Program-made: the position numbers and the translations under genes | The notes under the pieces: model-generated | Told to the model about the DNA's origin: nothing | Databases searched by the model: none | The model's input: the letters and a program-made list of their open reading frames with translations, nothing else | Source of the DNA: CAZFBA01 sp964517135 | GTDB lineage: Bacteria > Cyanobacteriota > Vampirovibrionia > JBFMGH01 | Assembly (NCBI GenBank): GCA_964517135.1 | Contig: CAZFBA010000002.1 | Location: forward strand, 62,001 to 126,000 | DNA length: 64,000 nucleotides | Reading direction: 5' to 3' | Shown: positions 16,374 to 25,561 of the stretch, in pieces | Numbering within the stretch: the stretch's first letter is position 1 | How the letters are laid out: every line of letters begins with the position of its first letter

Positions 16374-17600
16374 TTAGCCTTTAATTCTAACTATTGCCCA
16401 CTTACAGTTGTCCAGATCTTCTGGTACATTTAAATAAACCTGATCGTTTGTATTTGCTACCTGTTTTCTATGACCTTCTGGTGTTTCAATCAGTTTTATC
16501 TGGTCAGTATAAGTATTTTTGGGGGTTATCCACTCTACATTGTCATTAATTTTTAGCTGGTTTCTAATTCGGGTGAATAACTTACCATTTTCCATTTTAT
16601 CAGAAAGAGAAGTTCCAGCGAAAGTTAGGCCGGCCTTTCCTTTGCTGGTAGTGTAGTCATAGTCTATGTATTGTGGTTTTTCGTTGATGAAATTTGTAGT
16701 AAAACCACGATTTCCGGCGGTCTTAAGTTCTGCAATATATGTTGATATGTCATATTTTTGGTTTGTTAATATTTTGTCAATTATTTCACGATATGTACGA
16801 GAAACAACTGAAACATAGTAAAGGCTTTTGGTTCTTCCTTCGACTTTGAATGAATCAACATTAATATTTATTAGTTCTGGTATGTATTCTGCCAGACAAA
16901 GATCTTTAGAGTTCATGATATAAGTGCCTCTTTCATCTTCTGTTATCTGGAAATATTGTCCGGGTCTGGTTTCTTCCAGGAGGTGGTATTTCCACCGGCA
17001 GGGCTGGGCACATCCTCCCTGATTGGATTTCCGTTGATTCTCTGTCATATAATCGCTTAGAATACATCTGCCCGAGTAAGATATACACAGTGACCCATGA
17101 ATAAATACTTCAAGTTCTAAAGAAGGTACTTTTTCTTTGATTTTTGAGATCTCTTTAAGAGAAAGTTCTCTGGCAAGTATGATTCTGCTGACCCCGAAAT
17201 CATGCCATGCTCTTGCAGACTCATAATTAGTGGTATTTGCCTGTGTGCTAAGGTGTAAAGGTATTCCGGGTGCATACTTTTTGATCAGGCTGCCAACTCC
17301 TGTGTCGCTGAAGATGATAGCATCAGGCTTTTGATCATAAAGAAATTCAAGAAATTCAGGCAGGGTATCAATATCGTTATTGTGAGCAAATATATTGACT
17401 GTTATGTATACTTTTTTGTTTAGTTCATGTACAATTTTAACGGCATCCGGCAGATTTTCTCGTGTAATAGTGTTTCCCTGTACAGTGTTACGTAGGCTGA
17501 AATCTTTTGTACCCAGATATACTGCGTCAGCACCGTAATGCAGAGCATAGGTCATTTTTTCTATATTTCCGGCTGGTAAAAGTAGTTCTGGTTTATTCAT
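16374..17600 (-). CDS. Peptidase U32 family protein (TrhP/YegQ-like)
   Basis: The 408-residue protein starts LLLPAGNIEKMTYALHYGADAVYLG and contains the U32 signature region EVFIHGSLCISYSGRC, with further Cys residues in the GGCAQPCRW segment that fit an iron-sulfur site. The length and C-terminal beta-barrel-like region (FAGTSLSDKMENGKLFTRIRN) fit the tRNA-hydroxylation subgroup (TrhP/YegQ), which makes 5-hydroxyuridine at wobble position 34 using prephenate. RlhA or UbiU-like functions remain possible. The gene overlaps the mlaD stop by eight bases (ATGA-type overlap), so it is translationally coupled to the Mla operon without an obvious functional link. Confidence 0.8.
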   Translation of the reverse strand: MNKPELLLPAGNIEKMTYALHYGADAVYLGTKDFSLRNTVQGNTITRENLPDAVKIVHELNKKVYITVNIFAHNNDIDTLPEFLEFLYDQKPDAIIFSDTGVGSLIKKYAPGIPLHLSTQANTTNYESARAWHDFGVSRIILARELSLKEISKIKEKVPSLELEVFIHGSLCISYSGRCILSDYMTENQRKSNQGGCAQPCRWKYHLLEETRPGQYFQITEDERGTYIMNSKDLCLAEYIPELININVDSFKVEGRTKSLYYVSVVSRTYREIIDKILTNQKYDISTYIAELKTAGNRGFTTNFINEKPQYIDYDYTTSKGKAGLTFAGTSLSDKMENGKLFTRIRNQLKINDNVEWITPKNTYTDQIKLIETPEGHRKQVANTNDQVYLNVPEDLDNCKWAIVRIKG

Positions 17601-18696
17601 TGGTTACAGCTTTTTCTTGTTGCTTATAGCATCCTTTCAGATTTTTTCCTGGTTGTCCTATTATCATGCGTGGAACCAGAAATGGTTTGCTGAAAGTTCT
17701 GCTCATTTCTTCTCCAAAACATTTAAAAGAGTTGACATTATCTTTGTATTCAGTGATAGCACTTTTAAAGTTCTTTTTTACCTCTTCATCACTGGTGATT
17801 TCATGTATATCTTTGAATGCCTGATTCATAGAGTTCATGGCCTCTTTAATGCTGTCGTTGATTTCATTGTCAAATGTTGTTAATACTTTATCCATTGATT
17901 TTACAGTAGTTTGTGTTCTGTCAAGAACTTTATCGGCTTTGCTTACAAGCTCATCAGATTTTGTTATAGTATTATCCAGCTTGTTCATTGCTTTATTTGT
18001 TGCGCTGACAGCTTCTTTAACTTCTTGCTGAAGCTTTTTATCTGATATGATATTGTTTAAGTTATCACTGGTTCTTTTTAAGCTTTGTGACATATCTGAA
18101 GTATTTGCCAGGAATACATTTACTTTATGAGAATTTTCGTCATTAATTATGGTTTCTATCTTAAACATAAGTCGGTTAAGTTCTTCGCTTGTTTTATTTG
18201 AATTTAGTATAAGCAGATGAGTGTCATCGACCAGCTGTTCAAATTTATTTTCTTCTAAAAGCTTGGTTAGCAGTTTTTGAAACTCTTCATAGTTAAATGA
18301 TTGCTTGCCTTCTATTATAGCACCATCTTTAAGCGGTTTTTTATTTGTTATAACTTCTGGTGGTTCTATTACCAGTGCTTTTGTGCCTGTAAATCCCTTG
18401 TCGACTATTACGGCTGAAGAGCCTTCGAAAATCTGAATCTCTTTATTGCTGATGCTGATTTTAACCAGAGCATATTTTTGATCGTCAGAAATATCTATAT
18501 CTTTTACATTTCCTGCTTTGACACCTCTATAAAGGACTGTTGAGCCAATACCCAGTGTACCTGCGTCTTCGAATTTTGCATACATAATAAGGTTTGTCGA
18601 AATGTCAAACCTGTGAAGCCACAATATAACAAAAACAAGTATTATTGAACTTGTAATAACAAATGCTCCTACTTTTATTTCATGTTCAAATTTCAT
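17593..18696 (-). CDS. mlaD: MCE-domain lipid transport protein MlaD-like
   Basis: The 367-residue protein has one N-terminal membrane helix (about residues 10-27) and an MCE domain (about 35-115; TLGIGSTVLYRGVKAGNVKDIDIS). A long helical region (about 130-340) follows, rich in coiled-coil segments such as SATNKAMNKLDNTITKSDEL. It belongs to the MlaD/Mce substrate-binding subunits that form hexameric rings with the MlaFE ABC module and carry phospholipids across the periplasm. It is longer than E. coli MlaD (about 180 residues) and closer to cyanobacterial or plastid TGD2-type MCE proteins with a helical extension. It follows mlaF by 13 bases. Confidence 0.85.
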   Translation of the reverse strand: MKFEHEIKVGAFVITSSIILVFVILWLHRFDISTNLIMYAKFEDAGTLGIGSTVLYRGVKAGNVKDIDISDDQKYALVKISISNKEIQIFEGSSAVIVDKGFTGTKALVIEPPEVITNKKPLKDGAIIEGKQSFNYEEFQKLLTKLLEENKFEQLVDDTHLLILNSNKTSEELNRLMFKIETIINDENSHKVNVFLANTSDMSQSLKRTSDNLNNIISDKKLQQEVKEAVSATNKAMNKLDNTITKSDELVSKADKVLDRTQTTVKSMDKVLTTFDNEINDSIKEAMNSMNQAFKDIHEITSDEEVKKNFKSAITEYKDNVNSFKCFGEEMSRTFSKPFLVPRMIIGQPGKNLKGCYKQQEKAVTNE

Positions 18697-18709
18697 TTTA
18701 GTGCCTTTT

Positions 18710-19450
18710 CTAATGTTTTATACATACTTTCATTGGTCCTTCACAACTTCCAGTAGCAAATTGTATGCCAAATGGATTGTTTGAATCTTTCATTTCACAA
18801 GGTTTGCCATTAAAGACAAGCTGCCCTTCATAAAGTAATACCACTTTATCAGCAGCTTTGTCGATAGTAGCCATATCGTGAGTGACTATTATACCGGCAG
18901 CCGGTAGTTTTTTCTTGAGATGACAGATATCGTTAATGATCATAGTGGATGTCATTGGGTCTAGCCCGGAGGTTGGTTCATCATACAGGATTATATCTGG
19001 CTCATTGACGACTGCCCGGGCAAAGCTGACACGTTTTTGCATTCCACCTGAAAGCTCTGGAGGGTATAAATTTTCTGTTCCAAGCAGGCCGACATTTTCC
19101 AGTGCGTCATGAACCTTTTTATCTATTTCAATGTCTGATAATTGTGTCTTTTTTCTCAATGGAAGTGCAATATTTTCTTTAACTGTTAGAAAGTTTAAAA
19201 GAGCTGCAAACTGGAATGCCATACCTTTTTTGGTGCTGGAAAGTATTATTTCTCCATCATCCTGGTCAATAAGACCGCTGACTAGTTTTAGGATAGTGCT
19301 TTTACCGACTCCTGAATGCCCTATAACAGCCAGTATTTCTTGCTTGTCAACTGTAAAGTTGATATTATCCAGAATAACTCTATTACCGAAAGTCTTGGTG
19401 ATATTGCGGAATTCAATTACATGTTTAGCATCTGGTCTTTTTATGATCAA
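18710..19450 (-). CDS. mlaF: ABC transporter ATPase MlaF-like
   Basis: I start at TTG 19450, which has an ACGGAG ribosome site and lies two bases after the mlaE stop; an upstream in-frame start would overlap mlaE by more than 60 bases. The 246-residue ATPase has Walker A GHSGVGKST, Q-loop MAFQFAALLNFLTV, signature LSGGMQKRVSFARA, Walker B IILYDEPTSGLDP and a switch His in IIVTHD. The FQFAALLNFLTV region is typical of MlaF/TGD3 rather than of general importers. It energises lipid transport by MlaE and MlaD at the inner membrane. Confidence 0.9.
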   Translation of the reverse strand: MIIKRPDAKHVIEFRNITKTFGNRVILDNINFTVDKQEILAVIGHSGVGKSTILKLVSGLIDQDDGEIILSSTKKGMAFQFAALLNFLTVKENIALPLRKKTQLSDIEIDKKVHDALENVGLLGTENLYPPELSGGMQKRVSFARAVVNEPDIILYDEPTSGLDPMTSTMIINDICHLKKKLPAAGIIVTHDMATIDKAADKVVLLYEGQLVFNGKPCEMKDSNNPFGIQFATGSCEGPMKVCIKH

Positions 19451-19452
19451 TT

Positions 19453-20235
19453 TTACGCTCCGTAAAATATAGAAGTAATGATATAGTTTGTGATAAAGAT
19501 TACAATGAGGCTCCATACCACTGTTTTTGTGGTATAAACTCCGACTGCATCTGCCCCGCCTTTAACATTGAGGCCGAATGTACTGGCTATCGTAACGATT
19601 AAAATACCAAAGCAACTGGCTTTTAATATTGATACAAAGACGTCTTTGGTGTTTAGCATTTCCTGTACAGATGCTAAAAAGATAGCAGGATCAAGCTCTT
19701 TATAGAAGAAGCTCAGATACATAGCTGATAAGATGGCAGCTATAGTAGCTATGATGGTCATTAAAGGTGTTATGGTTGCACCAGCAAGAAGCCTGGGTAC
19801 TACAAGGTAGTCAACCGGGTCTATTTCCATGACACGCAATGCATCAATTTGCTCAGTTACTTTCATAGAGCCAATTTCAGCAGTAATAGAAGCTCCTACC
19901 CTTCCTGCTATAACAATTGCTGTTACAACAGGGGCGAGTTCTCTTGTTATAGCAAGAGCAATAAGTCCGCCTACGGCAGTCTCAGCACCATAGGTTTCTA
20001 TTAGTTCATTGGTCATGTGAAGCGCAAGTGCCATACCGATAAAGATACAGGTTATCAATATAATGATTATAGAATCGACTCCTCGAACAGAGGCTTGATA
20101 CATAAAGTCTTTAAAGCTGACTTTGCCTTTAAATGCAGTGCAAAAAGCACGATAAAGATTGAGATAGGATTGCCCTACCATATAAAGAATGTTTTGAAAT
20201 CTGTTTAAAAGGTTATTTTTACTGAATGCTGCCAT
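19453..20235 (-). CDS. mlaE: MlaE-like ABC permease
   Basis: This 260-residue inner-membrane protein has about five or six hydrophobic segments. It carries the MlaE/TGD1 signature ELAPVVTAIVIAGRVGASITAEIGSMKVTEQIDALRVM, part of the cytosolic coupling helix region that contacts MlaF, and the YLVVPRLLAG motif. It is the first gene of the operon and is followed by mlaF, mlaD, U32 and yqeG. MlaE-type permeases move phospholipids between inner membrane and periplasmic carriers, so this operon supports an outer membrane in the host. Confidence 0.92.
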   Translation of the reverse strand: MAAFSKNNLLNRFQNILYMVGQSYLNLYRAFCTAFKGKVSFKDFMYQASVRGVDSIIIILITCIFIGMALALHMTNELIETYGAETAVGGLIALAITRELAPVVTAIVIAGRVGASITAEIGSMKVTEQIDALRVMEIDPVDYLVVPRLLAGATITPLMTIIATIAAILSAMYLSFFYKELDPAIFLASVQEMLNTKDVFVSILKASCFGILIVTIASTFGLNVKGGADAVGVYTTKTVVWSLIVIFITNYIITSIFYGA

Positions 20236-20684
20236 AGTTTATATTTTTATCATAAAAATGATCTGAAATGCTTGTATGACTCAAAATATAATAATCTTTA
20301 ATATCTATACTGATCCTTGAAAGTAATGTATAGATTCCAGATTATATACTGAATTCCATCAGCATATATTAATTATTTACGTGGAATGGTATAGGTAATC
20401 AGATTTTAGAAGATACAGTGCGGGTGTTTTAGAATTGTTTAATTCTTCATGTAGCTTAGATTTAAAAGATTTTGTTAAGCCTACAAGTATAAAATAAAAA
20501 TCTCTCAGGAGTGCACTTAGTGCACTCCGGTAGTTTTGCTGAATATTAGCCTCTTCTGGTTTCTTTAATACTGCTATAAAAGGTCAGTGCATAACTTAAA
20601 ACAAAAAAATCTGTCATCCTGGTTATGTATTAGTCTTTATAATAAACGTTATAAGTAATAAGTTTTGATAACGGCAGTATTGCT
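20236..20684. other. Intergenic region between mlaE and GHL10 gene
   Basis: This 449-base AT-rich gap has no open reading frame that I would defend. It holds the probable terminator of the GHL10 gene near 20508-20528 and presumably the mlaE promoter near 20240-20400. I could not fix a convincing -35/-10 pair there. Confidence 0.5.
20493..20528 (-). terminator. Rho-independent terminator after GHL10 gene
   Basis: A perfect 9-bp stem GGAGTGCAC/GTGCACTCC with loop TTA (20508-20528) is followed on the minus strand by TGAGAGATTTTTATTTT, a T-rich tract a few bases after the stem. It lies about 155 bases downstream of the GHL10 stop. Confidence 0.7.
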
Positions 20685-23138
20685 TTACCGGTTAATTTGT
20701 GAGGGAGTGTTTTTGCGGGTCAGGTGAAACTTTGTTGCCTGCTTGTGCTTGGCATAAGCTAATATAGAGGTTAACTGGTTTAGATAGTCAGTAAGTAACC
20801 TGACTCTTCCCGGCCTTACATTGTTTTCAAAGCTTAGCCAGTCTTTTACAAGGGCTGAAAGTTCAATAGACTTGTTATGAGCAAGTTCAAACTTCTCTGA
20901 TGTCGGGTTTGCTGTTGCTTCTTGTATTAACGCATAGAGATCCTGTGCTGTGTTTTTGACTTTTGTTTCTTGATCCTGTGATAGGCTGAATATCTTTCCA
21001 TTGTTGATAAAACGATGAACTCTTACTAGAAAATCTTCAAGTAGCAAGCTGCTGGCCTTCAGTGGATCTCTATTGGGTATGATGAGGCTTTTGCTTCTGT
21101 ATGGGCCGTATTCCAGAATGCCCATTTTGTCGTTATTCAGGTGTGCCATGGCAAAAATAGTATTTCCTACCATGCCGAGACTTCTTACGGTATCAAGTTG
21201 TTCAAGGAATCCGGCGGTATCAAGCTGTCTGATGGCTAGCCCGGGGTATACAAGAGCTTTGTTGTTGGTTTTTTCATGCACATAACCGGCAAGCTCTACG
21301 AGTCTTTCGGTATTAGTTGCGTAACTCATAGGGCTTAGAGTATCTACCCATCCTTTTTCTACCCAGAGTTCCCAGTCTTGCTGTATGGTAGTCAGGCGTT
21401 TTCTTCTATCACCGGCATAAACCGCAGCTGATATTTGTAAATCTGGTTTTAAAGACCTAAGTTTATTTGAAACCTGTTCTACAAACTCTGATACTTTGTC
21501 GGTTTTCCATTTAGTCCATTCGTATAAAACACCGGGTCTATTGAGATTAAGACTATAGCCAGTTTCTTTTTCAAACAACTCTTTGCCAACAAAGTCAAAT
21601 CCCATCAGGTTGCTACCTCCCTGGAAGGGATAACGGATATAGTCTAGCTGTATTCCGTCTACATCGTAGTTTCTAACGATTTCTTCTAACAGGTTCATCA
21701 TTATTGCACGGGCTTCAGGGTTGGCTGGGTTTATCCAGTATTCAGGCTGGTTGTGAGGAAGCATATTGCCATTAATGCCGAGTAGTGCACCTTCATAGAA
21801 GTTATTAGAAATAATTGGTCCGGGATAGCTTTTTGGTTTGTTAATAAGGTCATTATGTCTTGTATTTCCTACGGCAAAGATCCAGGCCCAGGCATGTAAT
21901 TCGATATCTCTTTTGTGTGCTTCATAAATAGCAGTTTTTAATGGGTTATATCCTTTAGTGAGGGGGTTTTGCTCTACATATTTGCTCGGATATATTGGAA
22001 ACCCTGCATTAATGGTTTCCAGGTAGACGACATTGATTCCTGCTTCTTCGATTTTGTCAAACAGGCGTTTCATTTCTTCGGGTTTCTTTACGGAGACGAT
22101 AGTTCCTCTGTCAAGCCAGAGTGCCCTGCCTTCAACCAGTCTTGACGGTATTGCACGTGCGTAGGCTTCGATGATGGACTTTTTAGCATTGCCAAATTCT
22201 TGCTGTGCCATGGCATACTGTTTACCGTCATAATAAGTTTGGAAAAGGGCTTTGTGTACTTCTGACATATAAAGCTGTTCTTGTATTTTTGTTAGAGGGA
22301 CGGCAAGATCAGCCTGAATAACAGTTGCTAGAGCCCCGTCAGCTGCATTCTGTAGTTCTACAATTTCTTCTACATATTCATTATATTTTTTAGGAGTTAT
22401 TTTGACTGTTTCAAGGCTTGGCAAACCGGGTATAAGGCTGTTGATGGCGCTTTTTATGGCAAATCTGTTAAATGCCATGTTGCCTTCTGTTCCCCATGGC
22501 CAGGCCAGGTAGCAGCCTTTGTTGTTTTTTGTTACAGCAGGAATATCCTGTAATTCGTGGCTATCCCAGGTTCCTAATGCTTCAGTATTTGAATCTGTCT
22601 TTAACAGGCTTATTCTGGAGCTGGGAGGAAATGTATTTTCCTTTGGTTTGATTTTTCCATATTGCCATAATACTCTGGCTTCTGTGTTTAGATGTTTTGC
22701 TTCTTTTAAGGAGACACCTACTAGGCTGGCCAGGCTGGTTGCAGAATAGCCATGTTGACCGCCTGGATCGCTAACGATAATTTTTCCACCCTGTGAGGCA
22801 TATGATTGAATGTTTCTTATAACATTATCAGGTAATTTTATTGCCATTGGTATAATAAGCACTTTATATCTGTCAGAATTGATTCCTCTGGCAATGTCAC
22901 TTTCTGTAAGAATTTCGTATTTCATGTTGGTTTCATTAAGGGTGTTAGTTATATCATTGAAAAGTTCTCCGTAGGGGCCGAGGTGTTGTGTGGCATATTC
23001 ATTAGCACTGGTAGCACTTTTTAAAACTGCAATAGATGATGTATCTGTCTTTGCCATAGCTGATACAGCAGAGAATAATATGGCCAAAAACACTATAAAT
23101 AATGCAATTAGGCTTTTGAAATTATAATAGTTTTTCAT
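20685..23138 (-). CDS. Secreted GHL10-type glycoside hydrolase-like protein
   Basis: The 817-residue protein has a signal peptide (hydrophobic core about residues 8-30, ending near SAMA). An N-terminal Rossmann-like domain (about 35-250) resembles the glutamine-amidotransferase-like/beta-galactosidase trimerisation fold, with YKVLIIPMAIKLP and YASQGGKIIVSDPGG. The central part (about 330-680) is the GHL10 (DUF187) TIM barrel: ALWLDRGTIVS, GINVVYLETINAG, LHAWAWIFAVGN, VDGIQLDYIRYPF, WVDTLSPMSYA and ALVYPGLAIRQLD. Asp and Glu residues near DYIRYP are probable catalytic positions. The C-terminus is helical. GHL10 proteins are common in cyanobacteria and are thought to act on envelope polysaccharides or peptidoglycan glycans; the substrate is not assigned here. 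Confidence 0.85.
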   Translation of the reverse strand: MKNYYNFKSLIALFIVFLAILFSAVSAMAKTDTSSIAVLKSATSANEYATQHLGPYGELFNDITNTLNETNMKYEILTESDIARGINSDRYKVLIIPMAIKLPDNVIRNIQSYASQGGKIIVSDPGGQHGYSATSLASLVGVSLKEAKHLNTEARVLWQYGKIKPKENTFPPSSRISLLKTDSNTEALGTWDSHELQDIPAVTKNNKGCYLAWPWGTEGNMAFNRFAIKSAINSLIPGLPSLETVKITPKKYNEYVEEIVELQNAADGALATVIQADLAVPLTKIQEQLYMSEVHKALFQTYYDGKQYAMAQQEFGNAKKSIIEAYARAIPSRLVEGRALWLDRGTIVSVKKPEEMKRLFDKIEEAGINVVYLETINAGFPIYPSKYVEQNPLTKGYNPLKTAIYEAHKRDIELHAWAWIFAVGNTRHNDLINKPKSYPGPIISNNFYEGALLGINGNMLPHNQPEYWINPANPEARAIMMNLLEEIVRNYDVDGIQLDYIRYPFQGGSNLMGFDFVGKELFEKETGYSLNLNRPGVLYEWTKWKTDKVSEFVEQVSNKLRSLKPDLQISAAVYAGDRRKRLTTIQQDWELWVEKGWVDTLSPMSYATNTERLVELAGYVHEKTNNKALVYPGLAIRQLDTAGFLEQLDTVRSLGMVGNTIFAMAHLNNDKMGILEYGPYRSKSLIIPNRDPLKASSLLLEDFLVRVHRFINNGKIFSLSQDQETKVKNTAQDLYALIQEATANPTSEKFELAHNKSIELSALVKDWLSFENNVRPGRVRLLTDYLNQLTSILAYAKHKQATKFHLTRKNTPSQINR

Positions 23139-23582
23139 GCGATTGAATTCCTCTTTTGCCCCTTAAGACAATATTTTAAACCGTTTTAGAATTATATCAA
23201 GTTTGTGTTTTAAGTTAATAGTGATTTTCAAATTTTGATTCGTGTTATGTTTCTTTTTGTAGTAAACGCATTTGAAACACGTTTAAAAAAATCAAGCTCT
23301 TATTTATAAAAGACTTATTTTAAGAGGTATTAAATTATGCGTTCACTATAGTTTATGATGAATCTTTCAATTTATGCAATCCTCTTTAAATAGTATAATT
23401 TGTGGTTGTTATTTCGTGATGTTTTTTATTATGAAATTTATTTACCCTGATAGATGTCTTGAAATATTTATAATGAAGTTTTTTAGCGTATTTTTTAAAT
23501 CTTATTACTAATAATCCTTTAAAATACAGACACAGGTTAGTCTTTAAGTAACCTGTGTCTGCTATCTCTTTGTATATTAACT
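23139..23582. other. Intergenic region between GHL10 gene and APC transporter
   Basis: This 444-base AT-rich stretch has no supportable gene. It contains a clear terminator at 23527-23561 for the APC gene and should contain the GHL10 promoter. I see nothing else. Confidence 0.5.
23527..23561 (-). terminator. Terminator of APC transporter gene
   Basis: CAGACACAGGTTA (23527-23539) and TAACCTGTGTCTG (23549-23561) form a perfect 13-bp stem with a nine-base loop. On the minus strand it is followed by TATTTTAAAG. It begins about 22 bases after the stop of the transporter gene. Confidence 0.8.
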
Positions 23583-25172
23583 TTATTCTTGATTATTTGC
23601 AGGTGGTTTAGTCTCTTCAAGCTCTTTTCTCAGTACACTGTGAGAGCGGCCATATAAGAAATAAGTTATCAGGCCAATAGCAATCCAGCTTGAGAATAAT
23701 ATGAGTGTAAGAATGAGGGGTGTTTCAGGGTTAAAGAATGTATACAGTATGAGTGCAATACAGCATATAGCTCCAAAAGCTGGCAATATAGGTACAAAAG
23801 GTGCTCTGAATGGTCGTGGTCTGTCTGGTTCTGTATATCTCAGTATTATAACTCCTATACATACCATAGCAAAAGCAGTTAAGGTTCCGACGTTGCAGAG
23901 TTCTGCTGCTTTGTTTATATCAAGGAATAATGTACCGATAGCTATTAAGCTTCCGGTAACTATAGTGATGACGTGAGGTGTTTTAAATTTTTTGTGAACT
24001 TTGCTGAGTATTTTTGGCAATAATCCATCTCTTGACATAGCAAAAAGGATACGGCTTACAGCGAGTAGTTCAACAAGAATAACTGAAGATAGGCCAGCAA
24101 CAGCTCCAAGTGATATAGTTCCTGCAACGGTGTTGCCAAACCATGTTCCAGTAGACTGCATGGCTGCTGCAATAGGAGCATGAACATCAATATCTTTGTA
24201 GTAAACCATCCCGGTTAAGACAGCTGCAACCAGTATGTAGATAATAGTACAGATGCCTAAAGATGTAAGTATGCCAATAGGGAGGTCTTTGGCCGGGTTT
24301 TTAGTTTCTTCAGCGGCAGTGGCTACCGAGTCGAAACCTATATATGCAAAGAAGACAAGAAATGCCCCCATAAATACTCCAGGGAAACCGTTTGGCATAA
24401 ATGGGGTCCAGTTTGCAGGGTCTACATACCAGGCACCGACAAGGATAAATCCTAAAATAACGGCTACTTTGATTATAACCATTATGGCAGCTATTCGGGC
24501 ACTTTCCTGTATGCCTATATAAAGAAATAATGTCATTAAAGCAATGATGAAAATGGCTGGTAGGTTAACACTTATAGGTATACCCAGTATTTCAGGGAAA
24601 TATGGAGTCATACCGGCCTGTTCATATAGATGAAGAGCAGCATGGTATTCATGTGTAAGCCAGTAAGGCGGGTTTATCAACCAGTCTGGTAGAAATTGAT
24701 GAAAACCCTCCAGTAGTTTGAACAGGTATCCTGACCAGCCACAGGCTACAGTGATACAGCCGATCCCATATTCAAGGAGGAGTATCCAGCCAGTTAGCCA
24801 GGCGATAACTTCACCCAGTGTTGCGTAAGTGTATGTATATGCACTGCCTGCAACAGGTATCATAGCTGCAAGTTCAGCGTATGAAAGAGCTGCTATGGCG
24901 CACAGGGTTCCAGATATAACAAATGATAGAATTAGTGCAGGGCCGGCCCCTATGTGGCCAGCAGAACCGGCGGCAGCAGTACCTGAAAGGGTGAAAATGC
25001 CGGCTCCTATAATAGCACCAAGCCCCAGAACTGTTAAATCAAAGCCTGTTAAACTCTTTTTAAGGCTCTGGTCTCCTGCTTTAGATGCTTGAATTAGTTT
25101 TTCCGGGTCTTTTTTTCTGAAAATGCTTGATGATTCAGCTTTTGCTGGTTGGTTACTGTTCCCTGATGGCAT
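23583..25172 (-). CDS. APC family amino acid permease (CAT/YfnA-like)
   Basis: The 529-residue integral membrane protein has 12 or more hydrophobic segments. It carries the APC superfamily helix-1 motif GLGAIIGAGIFTLSGTAA, the SYAELAAMIPVAGSAYTY segment and the FDSVATAAEETKNPAKDLP motif typical of cationic amino acid transporter (CAT) homologues such as YfnA. It imports amino acids across the inner membrane, probably driven by protons. The ribosome site is GGGAGG-like. It is a single gene with its own terminator, divergent from the GltP-like symporter gene. Substrate specificity (cationic or branched) cannot be read from sequence alone. Confidence 0.88.
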   Translation of the reverse strand: MPSGNSNQPAKAESSSIFRKKDPEKLIQASKAGDQSLKKSLTGFDLTVLGLGAIIGAGIFTLSGTAAAGSAGHIGAGPALILSFVISGTLCAIAALSYAELAAMIPVAGSAYTYTYATLGEVIAWLTGWILLLEYGIGCITVACGWSGYLFKLLEGFHQFLPDWLINPPYWLTHEYHAALHLYEQAGMTPYFPEILGIPISVNLPAIFIIALMTLFLYIGIQESARIAAIMVIIKVAVILGFILVGAWYVDPANWTPFMPNGFPGVFMGAFLVFFAYIGFDSVATAAEETKNPAKDLPIGILTSLGICTIIYILVAAVLTGMVYYKDIDVHAPIAAAMQSTGTWFGNTVAGTISLGAVAGLSSVILVELLAVSRILFAMSRDGLLPKILSKVHKKFKTPHVITIVTGSLIAIGTLFLDINKAAELCNVGTLTAFAMVCIGVIILRYTEPDRPRPFRAPFVPILPAFGAICCIALILYTFFNPETPLILTLILFSSWIAIGLITYFLYGRSHSVLRKELEETKPPANNQE

Positions 25173-25561
25173 TATTTCCCTCCCAAGTCAATACAGTCTA
25201 AATTGCATCGTTATTCCTAGTGTCTTGCTATACTAGCATAAAAATAAATCTCATTTTTGTTAATGAATGTTGCAGTTTTTTGTATGAAATAGCGAATCAG
25301 GTTTTTGAAAATTGAAAATATCTTCCTTTTGTTAGATTATTCTTTTATAAGACCCGTTTAAAACTGATATATTTTTTAACATGGTTAATTATCTGTTACA
25401 GGCTTTGTTTGCTTATTATTTGGTTACTTTATGCAATTTTACTGACCACAGAAGAGACCAAATGTAATAAAATATAATAAACTTTTAAAAAATGCACTTT
25501 AATATCATGGAATTAGTTTCATAAAAAGAGTTAAAAAGGGTTAAAAAAGGGTTATAAGCAT
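25173..25561. other. Divergent intergenic region between two transporter genes
   Basis: This 389-base AT-rich region should hold the promoters of both the APC permease (minus) and the dicarboxylate symporter (plus). A TATAAT at 25473-25478 is the best -10 candidate on the plus strand, but it has no good -35. No gene is visible. Confidence 0.45.

Noticed and set aside
19451..19516. A longer MlaF start overlapping mlaE
   Set aside because: The added residues (a run of Tyr, His and Leu) are unlike MlaF, and TTG 19450 has a good ribosome site two bases after the mlaE stop.
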